The position numbers were made by a program, and so were the translations under genes. 9,542 nt of DNA from UBA4615 sp035628395 (GTDB lineage: Bacteria > Pseudomonadota > Gammaproteobacteria > Burkholderiales > Burkholderiaceae_E), in contig DASPJX010000258.1 in assembly GCA_035628395.1 (NCBI GenBank), forward strand, positions 1 to 9,542, read 5' to 3'. The notes under the pieces were generated by a model. That model was given only the letters and a program-made list of their open reading frames with translations, did no database searches and was not told where the DNA came from. Of this stretch, positions 1 through 6,635 are shown piece by piece. Every line of letters starts with the position of its first letter. The stretch's first letter is position 1.

Positions 1-194
1 GCGCGTGCGGCGGGCGTGGGCTCGACGCCCCGGCGGGCCCGCTCGAGCAGCCGCGTGCCCGCCTGGACCTCGAGCCCGCGCACGCGGGCGCTGGCCGACG
101 CGAGCGCGAGACGCGAGCGCGCCGCGCCGCCGGTGATGCTGCCCGCCCCGACGACGATCGGGAACAGCGCCGGATCGGTCGGGTCGACGTGCAC
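1..194 (-). CDS. N-terminal part of an unrecognised protein, cut by window edge
   Basis: An open minus-strand frame starts at a GTG at 194 and runs off the left end of the window, giving about 64 residues. A GGAGGG at 199-204 lies 4 bases upstream of the GTG and would serve as a ribosome binding site, although the spacing is short. The visible peptide begins with a short acidic and proline-rich stretch (VHVDPTDPALF). A glycine-rich hydrophobic segment follows (PIVVGAGSITGGAARSRLAL), then an arginine- and alanine-rich, probably helical, segment. The IVVGAGSITGG stretch is loosely like a dinucleotide-binding loop, but it does not match a family well enough to name, so I do not recognise the gene. 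It would be transcribed divergently from the TSUP transporter to its right. The frame stays open upstream of 194 as well, so a start further right cannot be excluded, and in DNA this GC-rich a chance open frame is possible. Confidence 0.4.
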   Translation of the reverse strand, partial: MHVDPTDPALFPIVVGAGSITGGAARSRLALASASARVRGLEVQAGTRLLERARRGVEPTPAAR

Positions 195-292
195 GGAACC
201 CTCCGGGGGGGCACGTGCCTTCGCGGGAGACGAAGGCGGACGCTTCGAAAGCCGTCTTGCACGATGCGCCGGCCCGGGCGACGATCGGCGCG

Positions 293-1036
293 GTGGACAT
301 CCTCTTCGTCGCGGCGGTCTTCGTGCTCGCGGGCCTGGTGAAGGGCGTGATCGGACTCGGGCTGCCGACGGTGGCGATGGGCCTGCTCGGGCTCGCGATG
401 CCGCCGGCGCAGGCCGCGGCGCTGCTGGTCGTGCCTTCGCTCGTGACGAACGCATGGCAGCTGCTCGCCGGCCCGGGCCTCGCCCGGATCGTGCGGCGGC
501 TGTGGCCGATGATGGCCGGCATCGCGGTCGGCACCGCGCTCGGGTCGGGGCTCGTCGCCGGCGTCGGCGGCTCGGGCGCGACCGCGGCGCTCGGCGCGGC
601 GCTGATCGCCTACGGCGTCGTCGGCCTCGCGCGGCTGCGGCTGCGCGTGTCGCCGCGCGCCGAGCGCTGGGCGGGCCCGGCCGTCGGCGCGGCGACCGGC
701 TGGGTGACGGGGGTGACCGGCGTGTTCGCGATCCCGGCCGTGCCCTACCTCGGCTCGCTCGGCTTCGAGCGCGACGAGCTCGTGCAGGCGCTGGGGCTGT
801 CGTTCACCGTCTCGACGATCGCGCTGGCCGCCGGCCTCGCGTGGCACGACGCGCTGCACTGGCGCACGGCGGCCGAGTCGCTGCCGGCCGTCGCGGCGGC
901 GCTGGCCGGCATGGCGGTCGGCGGCCGGCTGCGCGCGCTCGTGCGGCCCGAGACCTTCCGTCGGGGCTTCTTCGTCGCGCTGCTGGTGCTGGGCGCCGAG
1001 CTCGTCTGGCGCGGCGTCGGGATCGGCCGGGGCTGA
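293..1036 (+). CDS. TSUP family (TauE/SafE-like) membrane transporter
   Basis: The product is a 247-residue, very hydrophobic inner-membrane protein of the sulfite exporter TauE/SafE (TSUP) family. Members move sulfite, sulfoacetate or other small organic or sulfur anions; the substrate here cannot be told. The family's internal duplication is visible. The first half opens with GLVKGVIGLGLPTVAM (residues 14-29) and the second repeats the pattern as GWVTGVTGVFAIPAVPYL (136-153). About seven to eight membrane segments can be drawn, including 2-18, 41-58, 72-92, 94-112, 166-184, 197-211 and 226-240. I chose the GTG at 293 because it places the first membrane helix at the N-terminus, as in relatives. 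A GTG at 215 in the same frame would add 26 mostly polar residues behind a G-run that could act as a weak ribosome binding site, so that start stays possible. The gene stands alone and converges on rsgA with 19 bp between the stop codons. Confidence 0.9.
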   Translation: MDILFVAAVFVLAGLVKGVIGLGLPTVAMGLLGLAMPPAQAAALLVVPSLVTNAWQLLAGPGLARIVRRLWPMMAGIAVGTALGSGLVAGVGGSGATAALGAALIAYGVVGLARLRLRVSPRAERWAGPAVGAATGWVTGVTGVFAIPAVPYLGSLGFERDELVQALGLSFTVSTIALAAGLAWHDALHWRTAAESLPAVAAALAGMAVGGRLRALVRPETFRRGFFVALLVLGAELVWRGVGIGRG

Positions 1037-1060
1037 CCGCGCCGGCCGCGGCGGGTCAGC
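1032..1060. terminator. Inverted repeat between convergent TSUP gene and rsgA
   Basis: GCTGACC at 1032-1038 pairs with GGTCAGC at 1054-1060, and two more G-C pairs (1039-1040 with 1051-1052) form if base 1053 bulges. The loop is about 10 bases of pure G+C. Both stop codons lie inside the stem: the TSUP TGA at 1034-1036 and the rsgA TGA, read on the other strand, at 1058-1056. A hairpin between convergent genes suits a bidirectional end of transcription. There is no T-run on either side, so intrinsic termination is uncertain and the structure may instead protect 3' ends or assist Rho. Confidence 0.4.
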
Positions 1061-1946
1061 GCGGATCGACCTCGCGGCGCAGCTGCTCGTAGAGCGTGAA
1101 CCGGCGCGGATCGAGCCGGCCGTCCTCGAGCGCGCCGCGCACCGCGCAGCCGGGCTCGTGGCGATGGCTGCAGTTGTGGAAGCGGCAGTGCCCGAGCAGC
1201 GGCTGGAACTCGCGCAGCCCGTGCTCGATCTCGCTGGGCGACAGGTGCGCGAGCCCGAAGACCTGGAAGCCCGGCGAGTCGATCAGCCGGCCGCCGCCCT
1301 CCAGGTCGAACGCGCGCGTGAAGGTCGTCGTGTGCTTGCCGGTCTGCAGCGCCTCGGAGATCGTCTGCGTCGCGAGCTCGGCGTGCGGCACGAGCCGGTT
1401 CACCAGCGTCGACTTGCCCATGCCGCTCTGGCCGAGCAGCAGCGTCGTGCGGTTCGCGAGCCGGGGACGCAGCGCGGCGACCGCGTCGTCGGGCCGCGAG
1501 CGGGTGTCGATGCGCTCGACCGGGTAGCCGAGCCGCTCGTGGACCGCGAGCCGCGGCTCGATCGAGGCCATCGCCCCCGGCACGTCGGCCTTGGTCGCGA
1601 CGAGCAGGCACTCGATGCCTTCGCGCTCGGCGGCGATCAGCACGCGCAGCAGCAGCTCCTCGGAGAACGGCGGCTCGCCGCTCAGCACGATCGCCGCCTG
1701 GTCGAGGTTCGCGGCGAGCGCCTTCGTGCGCCGCTGGTCGCTGCGACGCAGCAGGTTGCGGCGCGGCAGCACCCGCTCGATCACCGCCTGCCCGGCGCCG
1801 AGCTCGCGCCACGCGACCCGGTCGCCGGCGACCACGTCGGCGTTGCGCCCGCGCGTGACCGCGAGCCGCTCGCCGCCCGCGTCGATCGCCAGCCAGAACT
1901 GCCGCCCGTAGGCGGCGAGCACGAACGCCTCGCCGGTGTCGCTCAC
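1056..1946 (-). CDS. rsgA: Small ribosomal subunit biogenesis GTPase RsgA (YjeQ)
   Basis: The product is a 296-residue cytoplasmic GTPase that binds late 30S precursors, checks the decoding centre and releases assembly factors such as RbfA on GTP hydrolysis. Its domain order is diagnostic. An N-terminal OB-fold (about residues 5-65) is followed by a circularly permuted GTPase core, in which the G4 motif TKAD (118-121) precedes the P-loop GQSGMGKST (172-180) and the G3 motif DSPGF (223-227). A C-terminal zinc knuckle has ligands C254, C259, H261 and C267 in the family spacing C-x4-C-x-H-x5-C. HTTTF (205-209) fits the switch I region. The permuted order excludes ordinary Era or Der type GTPases. 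The GTG start at 1946 shares four bases (GTGA) with the stop of the upstream pterin dehydratase gene. No Shine-Dalgarno is visible there, so translation is probably coupled. It is the last gene of the M48 peptidase, dehydratase, rsgA operon. Length is slightly below E. coli RsgA, as in many beta-proteobacteria. Confidence 0.97.
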   Translation of the reverse strand: MSDTGEAFVLAAYGRQFWLAIDAGGERLAVTRGRNADVVAGDRVAWRELGAGQAVIERVLPRRNLLRRSDQRRTKALAANLDQAAIVLSGEPPFSEELLLRVLIAAEREGIECLLVATKADVPGAMASIEPRLAVHERLGYPVERIDTRSRPDDAVAALRPRLANRTTLLLGQSGMGKSTLVNRLVPHAELATQTISEALQTGKHTTTFTRAFDLEGGGRLIDSPGFQVFGLAHLSPSEIEHGLREFQPLLGHCRFHNCSHRHEPGCAVRGALEDGRLDPRRFTLYEQLRREVDPR

Positions 1947-2305
1947 CGGCCGGGCCGCGCGTCGTGCAGCGCGTCGGTGCGCGCGGCGCAGACGAAGTCG
2001 TTCAGCGTCACGCCGCCGGCCGAGTGCGTCGACCACCGCACCGTGCAGCGGTCGTAGCCGACGGCGAGGTCCGGATGATGGTCCTGCCGGTGGACCATCC
2101 ACGCGAGCGCGTTGACGAAGGCGATCGTCTCCCACCAGTCGGCGAAGCGGTATTCCGCCTGCAGCGCGCCGTCGACGAGCGTCCAGCGCGGCAGCACCGC
2201 GAGCTGCGCGGCGATCGCCTCGGCGGTCCAGGCGTCGCGGCCGGTCAGCGGGCCGCACTCGAGCGCGCCGAGCGCCTCGGGGGACAGCGGAGCGGGAAGG
2301 GGCAT
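1943..2305 (-). CDS. 4a-hydroxytetrahydrobiopterin dehydratase (pterin-4a-carbinolamine dehydratase)
   Basis: This is a small cytoplasmic enzyme of the PCD/DCoH (PhhB) family, 120 residues from the ATG at 2305. The family dehydrates 4a-hydroxytetrahydropterin, regenerating the cofactor of aromatic amino acid hydroxylases. The full active-site signature is present: HRQDHHP (72-78), then Y84, H94 and D103 at the expected distances. WWETIAFVNALAWMVHR (57-73) matches the family's central helix. No phenylalanine hydroxylase gene lies in the window, so the physiological partner is unclear. A role in cofactor recycling elsewhere is possible, and PCD-like proteins are also found in organisms lacking such hydroxylases. 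The start is ambiguous. ATG 2305 has GAGG nine bases upstream and gives a family-like length. A GTG at 2338 would overlap the M48 stop codon as GTGA and add 11 residues. The gene ends in a GTGA overlap with rsgA. Confidence 0.93.
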   Translation of the reverse strand: MPLPAPLSPEALGALECGPLTGRDAWTAEAIAAQLAVLPRWTLVDGALQAEYRFADWWETIAFVNALAWMVHRQDHHPDLAVGYDRCTVRWSTHSAGGVTLNDFVCAARTDALHDARPGR

Positions 2306-2334
2306 CGGCTCGGGCCTCGTCGCGGCGCGGTCGG

Positions 2335-3657
2335 TCACGCGCCGCGTCCGGCGCCGGCCGGGCTCGCGTCCGCCAGCGCGGCGAGCCGGCCGAGCCGGAT
2401 CGCCGCCGGCGGGTGCGAGTCGTAGAACGCCGAGTGCACCGGATCGGGCGTCAGCGTGGCGGCGTTGTCCTCGTAGAGCTTGACCAGCGCGCGCGACAGG
2501 TCCTCGGCGCTCGACTGGCGCGCGGCGAACGCGTCGGCCTCGAACTCGTGGCGGCGCGACAGCCACGCCGACAGCGGGTGCAGCACGAAGGTGAACACCG
2601 GCATCGCCAGGAAGAACAGCAGCAGCGCGTGGCCGCCGAGCAGGTCGCCCGGATGCGGCGTCGCGCCCAGCCCCTGGTAGAACCAGGGCTGGCGCGACAG
2701 CCAGCCGAGCAGCCACAGCCCGGCCAGGCTGATCGCGAAGCTCGCGGCGATCCGCTTCAGGATGTGCCGGTGCGTGAAGTGGCCGAGCTCGTGCGCGAGC
2801 ACCGCCTCGATCTCGTCGGCCGACAGCCGCGACAGCAGCGTGTCGAAGAACACGATCCGCTTGCCCCGCCCGAAGCCGGTGAAGTAGGCGTTGCCGTGCG
2901 CCGAGCGCCGGCTGCCGTCCATCACGAACAGCCCCTTCGAGGCGAAGCCGCAGCGCGCGAGCAGCCGCTCGACGCGCTCGCGCACCGGGCCGGGCTCGAG
3001 CGGCTCGAAGCGGTTGAACATCGGCGCGATCACGGTCGGGTAGAGCAGCAGCACCGCGAGGTTGAAGGCGACCCACACGCCCCAGGCCCACAGCCACCAC
3101 AGCGTGCCGGCGCACTCCATCAGCCACAGCACGGCGACCACCAGCGGCCCGCCGAGCGCGACCGCGAGCGCCGCGCCCTTCGCGAGGTCGGCGACGAAGA
3201 GCCGCGGCGTCATCCGGTTGAAGCCGAAGCGCTTCTCGAGGCCGAACTGCCGGTACCAGGCGCTCGGCAGGTCGACGATCGCGGCGATCGCCGCGACCGC
3301 GCCGATCGTCGCCACCGCGCGCAGGAACGGCGCGTCGGGCATCGCCTCGCGCAGCGCGGCCGCGATCGCGTCGATGCCGCCGAGCACGGTGAAGCCGAGC
3401 AGCACGGCGGCGCCGATCAGCGTCTCGAGCACGCCGAGGCGCACGCGCGCCACGGTGTAGTCGGCCGCGCGCCGGTGGGCCGACAGCGGGATGCGCTCGG
3501 CGAACTGCGGCGGCACCGCGTCGCGGTGGCGCGCGACGTGCCGGATCTGGCGCGTCGCCAGCCACAGGCGCAGCAGCACCGACAGCACGAGCGCGCCGAG
3601 GAACACCAGCGTGAACGCGAGCGACGGGGAGGCGGGGAGGAGCGCGGCGGGGCTCAT
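2335..3657 (-). CDS. M48 family (Ste24-like) integral membrane zinc metallopeptidase
   Basis: The product is a 440-residue inner-membrane protease resembling Ste24/CAAX prenyl endopeptidases. In bacteria, which lack the eukaryotic CAAX pathway, such proteins are thought to cleave membrane or misfolded proteins. The zinc motif HELGH is at 289-293, with the usual following histidine-rich stretch, and the third ligand is expected at E371 in EFEADAF (371-377). The N-terminal part (about residues 13-210) contains several membrane helices of the M48 N-terminal domain type. The segment LEKRFGFNRMTPRLF (140-154) matches a conserved stretch of Ste24 relatives, as does YPTVIAPMFNRFEPL (206-220). Two more helices follow the zinc motif (303-320 and 343-362). 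The ATG at 3657 is the only start giving the normal N-terminus. No Shine-Dalgarno is visible before it, and its promoter must lie inside or very near orn. It is the first gene of the operon with the pterin dehydratase and rsgA. Confidence 0.95.
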   Translation of the reverse strand: MSPAALLPASPSLAFTLVFLGALVLSVLLRLWLATRQIRHVARHRDAVPPQFAERIPLSAHRRAADYTVARVRLGVLETLIGAAVLLGFTVLGGIDAIAAALREAMPDAPFLRAVATIGAVAAIAAIVDLPSAWYRQFGLEKRFGFNRMTPRLFVADLAKGAALAVALGGPLVVAVLWLMECAGTLWWLWAWGVWVAFNLAVLLLYPTVIAPMFNRFEPLEPGPVRERVERLLARCGFASKGLFVMDGSRRSAHGNAYFTGFGRGKRIVFFDTLLSRLSADEIEAVLAHELGHFTHRHILKRIAASFAISLAGLWLLGWLSRQPWFYQGLGATPHPGDLLGGHALLLFFLAMPVFTFVLHPLSAWLSRRHEFEADAFAARQSSAEDLSRALVKLYEDNAATLTPDPVHSAFYDSHPPAAIRLGRLAALADASPAGAGRGA

Positions 3658-3669
3658 GAGACAATGGCG

Positions 3670-3676
3670 GGAGGAG
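3670..3676 (+). promoter_or_regulatory. Strong ribosome binding site of orn
   Basis: GGAGGAG lies nine bases upstream of the ATG at 3686, in an unusually purine-rich stretch (3669-3684). It fixes the orn start and argues against the in-frame ATG at 3656, which overlaps the M48 start on the other strand. Confidence 0.8.
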
Positions 3677-3685
3677 AAGAAAAGT

Positions 3686-4258
3686 ATGTCACAGCCCCCG
3701 CCGACCGCTCCGAACGAAACCCACCTGATCTGGGTGGACATGGAGATGACCGGCCTGCGGCCCGAGGTCGACCGGATCATCGAGGTCGCGGTCGTGGTCA
3801 CCGATTCCGACCTGAACGTGCTGGCGACGGGCCCGGTGATCGCGGTCCACCAGCCCGACGCGGTGCTCGCCGCGATGGACGCCTGGAACACCGCGACCCA
3901 CGGCCGCTCGGGCCTGACCGAGCGCGTGCGCGCGTCGCGGGTCACCGAGGCCGAGGCCCAGGCCGTGCTGATCGACTTCCTGCGTCCCTGGGTGCCGCCC
4001 GGCAAGTCGCCGATGTGCGGCAACTCGATCTGCCAGGACCGGCGCTTCATGGCGCGCACGATGCCCGAGCTCGAGGCGTGGTTCCACTACCGGAACCTCG
4101 ACGTCTCCACGGTCAAGGAGCTGTGCAAGCGCTGGCGGCCCGAGGTCGCGCGCGCCTTCGCCAAGCGCAGCGCCCACACCGCGCTCGCCGACATCGAGGA
4201 GTCGATCGACGAGCTGCGGCACTACCGCGAGCACTTCTTCCGGCTGGCCGCGGCGTGA
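3686..4258 (+). CDS. orn: Oligoribonuclease (DEDDh 3'-5' exoribonuclease)
   Basis: The product is a 190-residue cytoplasmic exonuclease that degrades RNA oligomers of two to five bases to mononucleotides. It completes mRNA decay and also clears pGpG from cyclic-di-GMP turnover. It is usually essential in proteobacteria that have it. All DEDDh residues are visible: D18 and E20 in WVDMEMTGL (16-24), D118 in GNSICQDRRF (112-121), and H164 and D169 in SAHTALADIEESI (162-174). Family hallmarks RIIEVAVVVTD (30-40) and YRNLDVSTVKEL (135-146) are intact, and length is typical. The start is set by the GGAGGAG site just upstream. The gene diverges from the M48 peptidase with 28 bp between start codons, so its promoter should lie at least partly inside the 5' end of that gene. 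The AEC permease follows 61 bp downstream on the same strand and may be cotranscribed. Confidence 0.98.
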   Translation: MSQPPPTAPNETHLIWVDMEMTGLRPEVDRIIEVAVVVTDSDLNVLATGPVIAVHQPDAVLAAMDAWNTATHGRSGLTERVRASRVTEAEAQAVLIDFLRPWVPPGKSPMCGNSICQDRRFMARTMPELEAWFHYRNLDVSTVKELCKRWRPEVARAFAKRSAHTALADIEESIDELRHYREHFFRLAAA

Positions 4259-4292
4259 CCGCGCCGCGTCCCGACGGCGTCCGGCCCGTGCC

Positions 4293-4313
4293 GGCGCGGG
4301 GCGCCGCCGCGCC
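4293..4313 (+). other. GC-rich hairpin before the AEC permease start
   Basis: GGCGCGG at 4293-4299 pairs perfectly with CCGCGCC at 4307-4313 around a 7-base loop. It ends six bases before the GTG at 4320, where the permease's ribosome binding site would normally be, and no T-run follows. It could reduce permease translation, mark a partial transcript end after orn, or be a by-product of the base composition. Confidence 0.3.
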
Positions 4314-4319
4314 TCGGCC

Positions 4320-5207
4320 GTGACGCTCGCGCTGATCGAGCGGATCGCCGGCATCATGGTGCCGGTGCTGACGATGATCGTCGTCGGCTGGCTGTACGCG
4401 CGCCGGCACGCGCCCGACATGTCGGCGATCAACCGCATCAACATGGACCTGTTCGCGCCCGCGCTGATCTTCTCGGCGCTCGCGAGCCGCGACTTCGACG
4501 TCGCCGACAACCGCTGGCTGCTCGCCGCCTCGGCGCTGATCGTGCTCGGCTCGGGGCTGCTCGCCTGGCCGGTCGCGCGCCTGGCGCGCGTGCACCCGCG
4601 CACCTTCGTGCCGCCGATGATGTTCAACAACAGCGGCAACATGGGCCTGCCGATCGCGGTGCTCGCCTACGGGCAGCCGGGCCTCGCCCCCGCGGTCGCG
4701 ATGTTCGTCGTCTCGAACGCGATCCACTTCACGCTCGGCGCGCGGATCGTCGACCCGCGCGCCTCGGTGCGCCAGCTGCTGCTCACGCCGATGAACGTCG
4801 CCACCGCGGCCGGCTTCGCGGTGGCCGCCACCGACCTGCCGCGGCCCGAGATCGTCGTGCGCTCGCTCGAGCTGCTCGGCCAGGCGATGATCCCGCTGAT
4901 GCTGTTCGCGCTCGGCGTGCGGATGGTCTCGGTCGGGCGCGCGAGCTTCCGGCTCGGGCTGCTCGGCGCGCTCGTCTGCCCGGCGACCGGGCTCGCGGTC
5001 GCGTTCGCGATCGACGGGCTGCTGCCGCTCGACGACGCGCAGCGCGGCCTGATGTACATCTTCGCGAGCCTGCCGCCGGCGGTGCTCAACTTCATGGTCG
5101 CCGAGCGCTACGACCGCGAGCCCGGCAAGGTCGCGGCGATGGTGCTGGTCGGCAACATCGCCTCGATCGCGTTCGTGCCGATCGGGCTCGCGCTCGCGCT
5201 GCGCTGA
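4320..5207 (+). CDS. AEC (auxin efflux carrier) family permease
   Basis: The product is a 295-residue inner-membrane transporter of the AEC/BART type, relatives of which carry malonate, malate or other small carboxylates; the substrate is not deducible. Roughly ten hydrophobic segments are present in two five-helix halves. The first half carries the family motif FNNSGNMGLPI (102-112), where broken helices with conserved N, G and P form the translocation site. The second half contains SLPPAVLNFMVAERY (250-264), the usual counterpart. Length fits the family (about 290-320). I start at GTG 4320 because it completes the first helix (about 6-26). An ATG at 4356 would cut into that helix. No good Shine-Dalgarno is seen, and a hairpin lies immediately upstream. 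It follows orn by 61 bp and converges on the MATE gene with 22 bp between the stop codons. Confidence 0.92.
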   Translation: MTLALIERIAGIMVPVLTMIVVGWLYARRHAPDMSAINRINMDLFAPALIFSALASRDFDVADNRWLLAASALIVLGSGLLAWPVARLARVHPRTFVPPMMFNNSGNMGLPIAVLAYGQPGLAPAVAMFVVSNAIHFTLGARIVDPRASVRQLLLTPMNVATAAGFAVAATDLPRPEIVVRSLELLGQAMIPLMLFALGVRMVSVGRASFRLGLLGALVCPATGLAVAFAIDGLLPLDDAQRGLMYIFASLPPAVLNFMVAERYDREPGKVAAMVLVGNIASIAFVPIGLALALR

Positions 5208-5216
5208 CGCGGTGCC

Positions 5217-5240
5217 CGACCCGCGGAGATCAGCGGGTCG
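5217..5240. terminator. Perfect hairpin between convergent AEC and MATE genes
   Basis: CGACCCGC at 5217-5224 and GCGGGTCG at 5233-5240 form an uninterrupted 8-bp stem with an 8-base loop. The loop contains the MATE stop codon (TGA read on the minus strand at 5232-5230), and the right arm encodes the last MATE residues. The position suits a shared end for the two convergent transcripts. There is no T-run on either strand, so it is a weak candidate for intrinsic termination. Confidence 0.4.
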
Positions 5241-6612
5241 CGACGCGCCCCGAGTCCGCCGGGTGGCCGGCCGGGCCGGCCCGCGCGGTCCGCCGGAACA
5301 GCACCGCGAGCGCGACCGACGCGCACGCGAGCGCGGCCACCGCGGCGATCCAGAAGCCGCGCGCGCCGAGGCCGAGCCCGAACGCGAGCGCCGCGCCGCC
5401 GCCCAGGCCCAGCCCCCACAGCGACACCGCGAAGATCGCCATCGGCGCGACCGCGACCTTCCAGGCGCGCAGCGCGAACGCGAAGGCGACCTGGATCGCG
5501 TCGACGACGTGGTACGCGGCGACCCACGGCAGCAGCGCGAGGGCGATCGCGCCGACGCCGGGGTCGGCGGTGTAGGCCGACACCAGCGGCGCGCGCAGCA
5601 GCACCAGCGCGAGGGCCACCGCGACGCCGAGCGCGGCCGCGAGCCGCACGCCGTGCCAGGCGATGCGCCGCGCGCCCGGCGCGTCGCCGGCGCCGAGCGC
5701 CTGGCCGGCGAGCACGCCGGCCGCGCCCGCGACCGCGAGCGGCAGCATGTACGAGACCGCGGCGACGTTGGCGACGATCGCGTGGCCGCCCACCACGTCG
5801 GTGCCGAGGCGCGCGACCATCAGCGTGACCAGGTTGAACGCGCTGACGTCGATCAGGTAGGTCGCGCCGATCGGCAGCCCGAGCCGCACCAGCTCGCCGA
5901 GCGCCGCGCGCCGCGGGCGGCCGAGCCCGGCGAGCGAGAAGCGCCGGTAGAACCGGTCGCGCCGCAGCAGCGTCGCGCCGATCGCCGCCGACGTCCAGAA
6001 GACCACGGCGGTGGCGAGCCCGCAGCCTGCGCCGCCCATCGCCGGCACGCCCGGCAGGCCGAGCGCGGGGATCGGATCGCTGCCGTGCATGAACAGCAGG
6101 TTGAGCGGCACCTTGCAGACCGGCCCGAGCAGGTTGATCGCCATCACGACGCGGGGCCGCGACACCGCCACGTTGAAGGTCGTGAACGCGCGGAACCAGA
6201 GCGCCGCGGGCAGCCCGAGCGCGATCGACTGCAGGTAGGCGACGGCGCGCGCCTCGACGCCGGGCTCGGCGCCGGCGATCGCGAGCAGCGGCTGCGGGTA
6301 CGCGAGCGCGACGGTGCCCGGCACCAGCATGAAGAGCACGAGCCAGCGGCCCTGCCGCCAGGTCTCGCCGACCTCGTCCATCCGGCCGCCGCCGAAGTGC
6401 TGCGCGGCGACCGGCGAGATCGCCTGCAGCGTGCCCATCAGGCCGACGAATACGACGAAGTAGATGCTCGAGCCGATCGCGACCGCGGCGAGGTCCTGCG
6501 CCGACAGCTGTCCGGCCATCACGTTGTCGATGACGCCGTTGGCCATCACCGCGACCTGGCCGACGAACATCGGCCAGCCGAGGGCGACGATCGAGCGCGT
6601 GGTGCCGGCCAC
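5230..6612 (-). CDS. MATE family multidrug/metabolite exporter (NorM-like)
   Basis: The product is a 460-residue inner-membrane antiporter of the MATE family, which exports cationic drugs or metabolites in exchange for Na+ or H+. About twelve membrane segments fall in two related halves. The first half opens with a typical MATE signature (IDNVMAGQLSAQDLAAVAIG, 28-47), and the second has LPIGATYLIDVSAFNLVTLM (246-265) and a QALGAGD turn (304-310). By alignment from memory, D255 sits where NorM proteins carry a cation-binding glutamate. D371, in VVDAIQVAFAFALRAWK (369-385), matches the second conserved acidic position. The GTG start at 6612 has GAAGG six bases upstream (6619-6623), and the resulting length is normal. 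It follows the glycosyltransferase gene by 23 bp, so the two probably share a transcript. The C-terminal tail (about 441-460) is polar and variable. Confidence 0.95.
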   Translation of the reverse strand: MAGTTRSIVALGWPMFVGQVAVMANGVIDNVMAGQLSAQDLAAVAIGSSIYFVVFVGLMGTLQAISPVAAQHFGGGRMDEVGETWRQGRWLVLFMLVPGTVALAYPQPLLAIAGAEPGVEARAVAYLQSIALGLPAALWFRAFTTFNVAVSRPRVVMAINLLGPVCKVPLNLLFMHGSDPIPALGLPGVPAMGGAGCGLATAVVFWTSAAIGATLLRRDRFYRRFSLAGLGRPRRAALGELVRLGLPIGATYLIDVSAFNLVTLMVARLGTDVVGGHAIVANVAAVSYMLPLAVAGAAGVLAGQALGAGDAPGARRIAWHGVRLAAALGVAVALALVLLRAPLVSAYTADPGVGAIALALLPWVAAYHVVDAIQVAFAFALRAWKVAVAPMAIFAVSLWGLGLGGGAALAFGLGLGARGFWIAAVAALACASVALAVLFRRTARAGPAGHPADSGRVATR

Positions 6613-6635
6613 GGGACGCCTTCGCCGCGCCGCGC

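Noticed and set aside
257..285. Possible promoter (TTGCAC with a downstream hexamer) before the TSUP gene
   Set aside because: The -35-like element is acceptable, but no hexamer at 16-18 bases resembles TATAAT.
1056..2258. 400-codon version of RsgA with an extra N-terminus
   Set aside because: The additional residues overlap the dehydratase gene in another frame and do not look like an OB-fold. The GTG at 1946 gives the expected domain start.
1943..3664. 573-codon frame joining the pterin dehydratase to a long N-terminal extension
   Set aside because: The extension is out of frame with the well-supported M48 peptidase and is compositionally meaningless; the dehydratase alone has the family length.
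2413..4323. Very long open frame on the plus strand (over 600 codons) opposite the M48 gene and running through orn in another frame
   Set aside because: Its product is low-complexity, rich in R, A, Q, E, H and G with no domains, and it overlaps two clearly conserved genes. High-GC DNA has few stop codons, so such antisense frames arise by default.
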